Under the pieces are notes generated by a model. That model ran no database searches. It had not been told where the DNA came from and saw only the letters and a program-made list of their open reading frames with translations. This document shows, one piece after another, positions 31,503 to 33,054 of a stretch of 33,054 nucleotides of DNA. Source of the DNA: Candidatus Symbiothrix dinenymphae. Lineage in GTDB: Bacteria > Bacteroidota > Bacteroidia > Bacteroidales > Azobacteroidaceae. Numbering within the stretch: the first letter of the stretch is position 1; each line of letters opens with the position of its first letter. The stretch spans positions 1-33,054 of the forward strand of contig BBRT01000190.1 in the NCBI GenBank assembly GCA_001417715.1. The letters run 5' to 3'. The translations under genes and the position numbers were made by a program.

Positions 31503-32909
31503 TTACCCCGCATTCTTCTTTGATTCTTGCCCGAAAATGGTTAGCCAGATGATTTTCAAATCCCATGTGAATGTCCAATTTTCGATGTAGTCCATATCGT
31601 ATTTCACGCGCTGTTCCATTTTCCACAGCTCGTCGGTTTCGCCTCGCAGACCGCTTACTTGTGCCCAGCCGGTGATGCCGGGTTTGACGTAGTGTCTGAC
31701 CATGTAATGACGGACTAACTCCGAATATTGCTCGGTGTGTTTCAGCATGTGGGGGCGGGGACCAACCACCGACATCTGGCCGCGCAACACATTGAAAAAC
31801 TGGGGCAGTTCATCGACATTCCACTTGCGCATAAACCGTCCGAACGGCGTAATCCGGTCGTCATCGGCAGTTGCCTGCCGTTTGTCGCTGTCGTCATTGA
31901 CCCGCATACTCCGAAACTTATAGCACGGGAACGTTACGCTATTCAGTCCCGTCCGATTTTGAACAAAAAATATCGGACCTTTGGACGTCCATTTGATGAT
32001 GAATATAATGACAGGGAGCACATTCCAACAAAACAACAACAAGACGAATGAGGAAAAGAACACATCAAATGCCCGTTTTCCCCACCGCTTGGCTAAGTCA
32101 TCCAGCGGAATTCGCTGCGGATTGAGGATATAAAATTCGCCCAATGTTTCAATGTCCTCGTGTTTATCTAACCAGCGTTTATCTTCTGCAACTATATAAA
32201 GCCGTATTCCGGTGCGGTTGCAGATAGCCAAGTGGTCGTTTGCGCTGGCTTTAGTCTGGTGCGAAGAAGAGACGGAAAAAGCGGTATCTATGCCGTTATC
32301 TTTGATGATTTGTTCCAATTCGGACGTGTTGCCCAATATAAACGGGCGGTCTGCTTTCGGTATCTCACTCATCTTTCGCGCATCGTATTTCACATAGCCG
32401 ACAAATTTGTAACCCATCATGGGATTGGCTTCGATGAGTTTCCTTAATTGCACAGAAGTATCGGTATAACCAATAAACAGCATCTTTTTAGTGGAAAATC
32501 CTTGCTTGCGGCGACTGTGCATGACAATGTAAATCACCCAGTAAACCGCCAGTTCCAAAACAAAAAACATCACCGAGGTAAGTGCTATATACTGTCGTGC
32601 CACAAGTCCGCTCATGAAAAAGAACGTCAGACCCATCAAAAGAAAGAAAAAATAGGCAACCCGCCGAAATATTTTCAGCACATGGTGCTGATAGGGGTGC
32701 CTCAAATAGAGAACACTGGATGATGAAGAAAGGAGAAAGTAAGTTAATATCCAAGCCAGATTATTCTGCACCAAATAGTATATGATGGGGTGCTGACTGC
32801 TCCGAATGACACCAAAATCAAAATAGTACGCCACAAACATAGACAGGTTCAACAGAGCCAAGTCTATGACAGCATAAGTAAGAAATAAACTACGTTCCTT
32901 TGAATTCAT
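31503..32909 (-). CDS. Polyprenyl glycosylphosphotransferase starting exopolysaccharide synthesis
   Basis: About 468 aa. The N-terminal half has four to five membrane segments and a CoA-binding-like cytoplasmic domain (KKMLFIGYTDTSVQLRKLIE). The C-terminal half is the bacterial sugar transferase domain: KRAFDVFFSSFVLLL membrane helix, FPCYKFRSMRVN, KWNVDELPQFFNVLRGQMS, VVGPRPHM and VKPGITGWAQVSGLRGET. It transfers a sugar 1-phosphate (glucose or galactose type) to undecaprenyl phosphate, the first step of capsule or exopolysaccharide repeat synthesis. MNSKERSLF at 32909 is chosen; a start 24 bases upstream is possible. A polysaccharide locus probably continues outside the window or is dispersed. 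Confidence 0.93.
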   Translation of the reverse strand: MNSKERSLFLTYAVIDLALLNLSMFVAYYFDFGVIRSSQHPIIYYLVQNNLAWILTYFLLSSSSSVLYLRHPYQHHVLKIFRRVAYFFFLLMGLTFFFMSGLVARQYIALTSVMFFVLELAVYWVIYIVMHSRRKQGFSTKKMLFIGYTDTSVQLRKLIEANPMMGYKFVGYVKYDARKMSEIPKADRPFILGNTSELEQIIKDNGIDTAFSVSSSHQTKASANDHLAICNRTGIRLYIVAEDKRWLDKHEDIETLGEFYILNPQRIPLDDLAKRWGKRAFDVFFSSFVLLLFCWNVLPVIIFIIKWTSKGPIFFVQNRTGLNSVTFPCYKFRSMRVNDDSDKRQATADDDRITPFGRFMRKWNVDELPQFFNVLRGQMSVVGPRPHMLKHTEQYSELVRHYMVRHYVKPGITGWAQVSGLRGETDELWKMEQRVKYDMDYIENWTFTWDLKIIWLTIFGQESKKNAG

Positions 32910-32947
32910 ATTTCGATTTTCAAGGATTAGCAACTACTAATGAGCCG

Positions 32948-32980
32948 CAAAGGTAATAAAAAAAATCAAAAGATAACAAA
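32948..32980 (-). promoter_or_regulatory. Promoter of the glycosylphosphotransferase gene
   Basis: Minus strand TTTG (32977-32980), 21 bases, TACCTTTG (32948-32955). Confidence 0.6.
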
Positions 32981-33054
32981 AACTATCGAAATTTTAACAT
33001 TTACCCCACACCTTTTACCCTTTTACCTTACACCTCCACAACTTTCATGACTGC

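Noticed and set aside
31311-31523. A 70-aa plus-strand frame behind a TATCTTTG box, and on the opposite strand a GKGKKVLVVGHGGITG-like stretch after the glycosylphosphotransferase stop
   Set aside because: No start, no recognisable family and no closed gene on either strand. Possibly an old gene remnant, but not supportable.

Overview
The window reads as a chromosomal contig from a Bacteroidota (Bacteroidales-like) bacterium. Supporting signs are many promoters of the TTTG-N18-21-TAnnTTTG type with almost no Shine-Dalgarno sites, a single-chain glycine decarboxylase, a Bacteroidota-type ~620-residue PurF paralogue, an rplY-pth pair, a DUF3791-like remnant, and family-typical intergenic palindromes.

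Layout. 1-1.1 kb: end of an unidentified protein, with terminator. 1.2-1.6 kb: large nested inverted-repeat element. 1.6-6.1 kb: PurF-like amidotransferase, gltX, sufE-like and trmH-like genes. 6.1-9.6 kb: LysE exporter (minus), HtrA protease, tRNA-Cys and an N-acetylhexosamine-kinase-like gene (both minus). 9.8-13.0 kb: tRNA-Asp, then a seven-gene piece of the S10/spc ribosomal operon (L16-L29-S17-L14-L24-L5-S14), cut off from its usual neighbours on both sides. 13.1-23.0 kb: an A+T-rich accessory/defence island. 23.0-28.5 kb: rplY, pth, CPBP protease, gcvP, tRNA-Leu and tRNA-Gly. 28.5-30 kb: two small toxin-antitoxin modules. 30.1-33.0 kb: rpe, a repeat-rich gap and a polyprenyl glycosylphosphotransferase.

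The most interesting locus is the tight operon at 13154-17628: a 52-aa protein, a coiled-coil protein ending in a DarT-like ADP-ribosyltransferase, a NADAR/DUF6939-like presumed ADP-ribose-removing antitoxin, a MotA/ExbB (ZorA-like) membrane protein with a long cytoplasmic tail, and a MotB/OmpA (ZorB-like) protein. This would join a Zorya-type ion-driven sensor to a DarT/NADAR toxin-antitoxin pair. I do not know it as one of the named Zorya types, and propose it as a new anti-phage design.

Behind it lie an intact AbiE pair, a second AbiE-like pair with a broken toxin, gene remnants and a patatin-like lipase. Pieces of ribosomal genes are embedded between them. A 31-bp copy of the rpmC 3' end supplies the stop codon of the AbiEii gene. 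A 102-bp, ~93% identical copy of the rpsQ/rplN junction follows the broken toxin; its differences are mostly synonymous, so it looks like DNA from a related species. The island was therefore probably assembled by recombination at ribosomal-protein sequences, although an assembly artefact must be excluded.

A second theme is a palindromic repeat (arm: gtcattgcgggcttgacc...) that lies between genes but has also entered two housekeeping genes in frame: gltX (about 33 extra codons) and gcvP (five 8-residue units). It resembles Rickettsia palindromic elements in behaviour.
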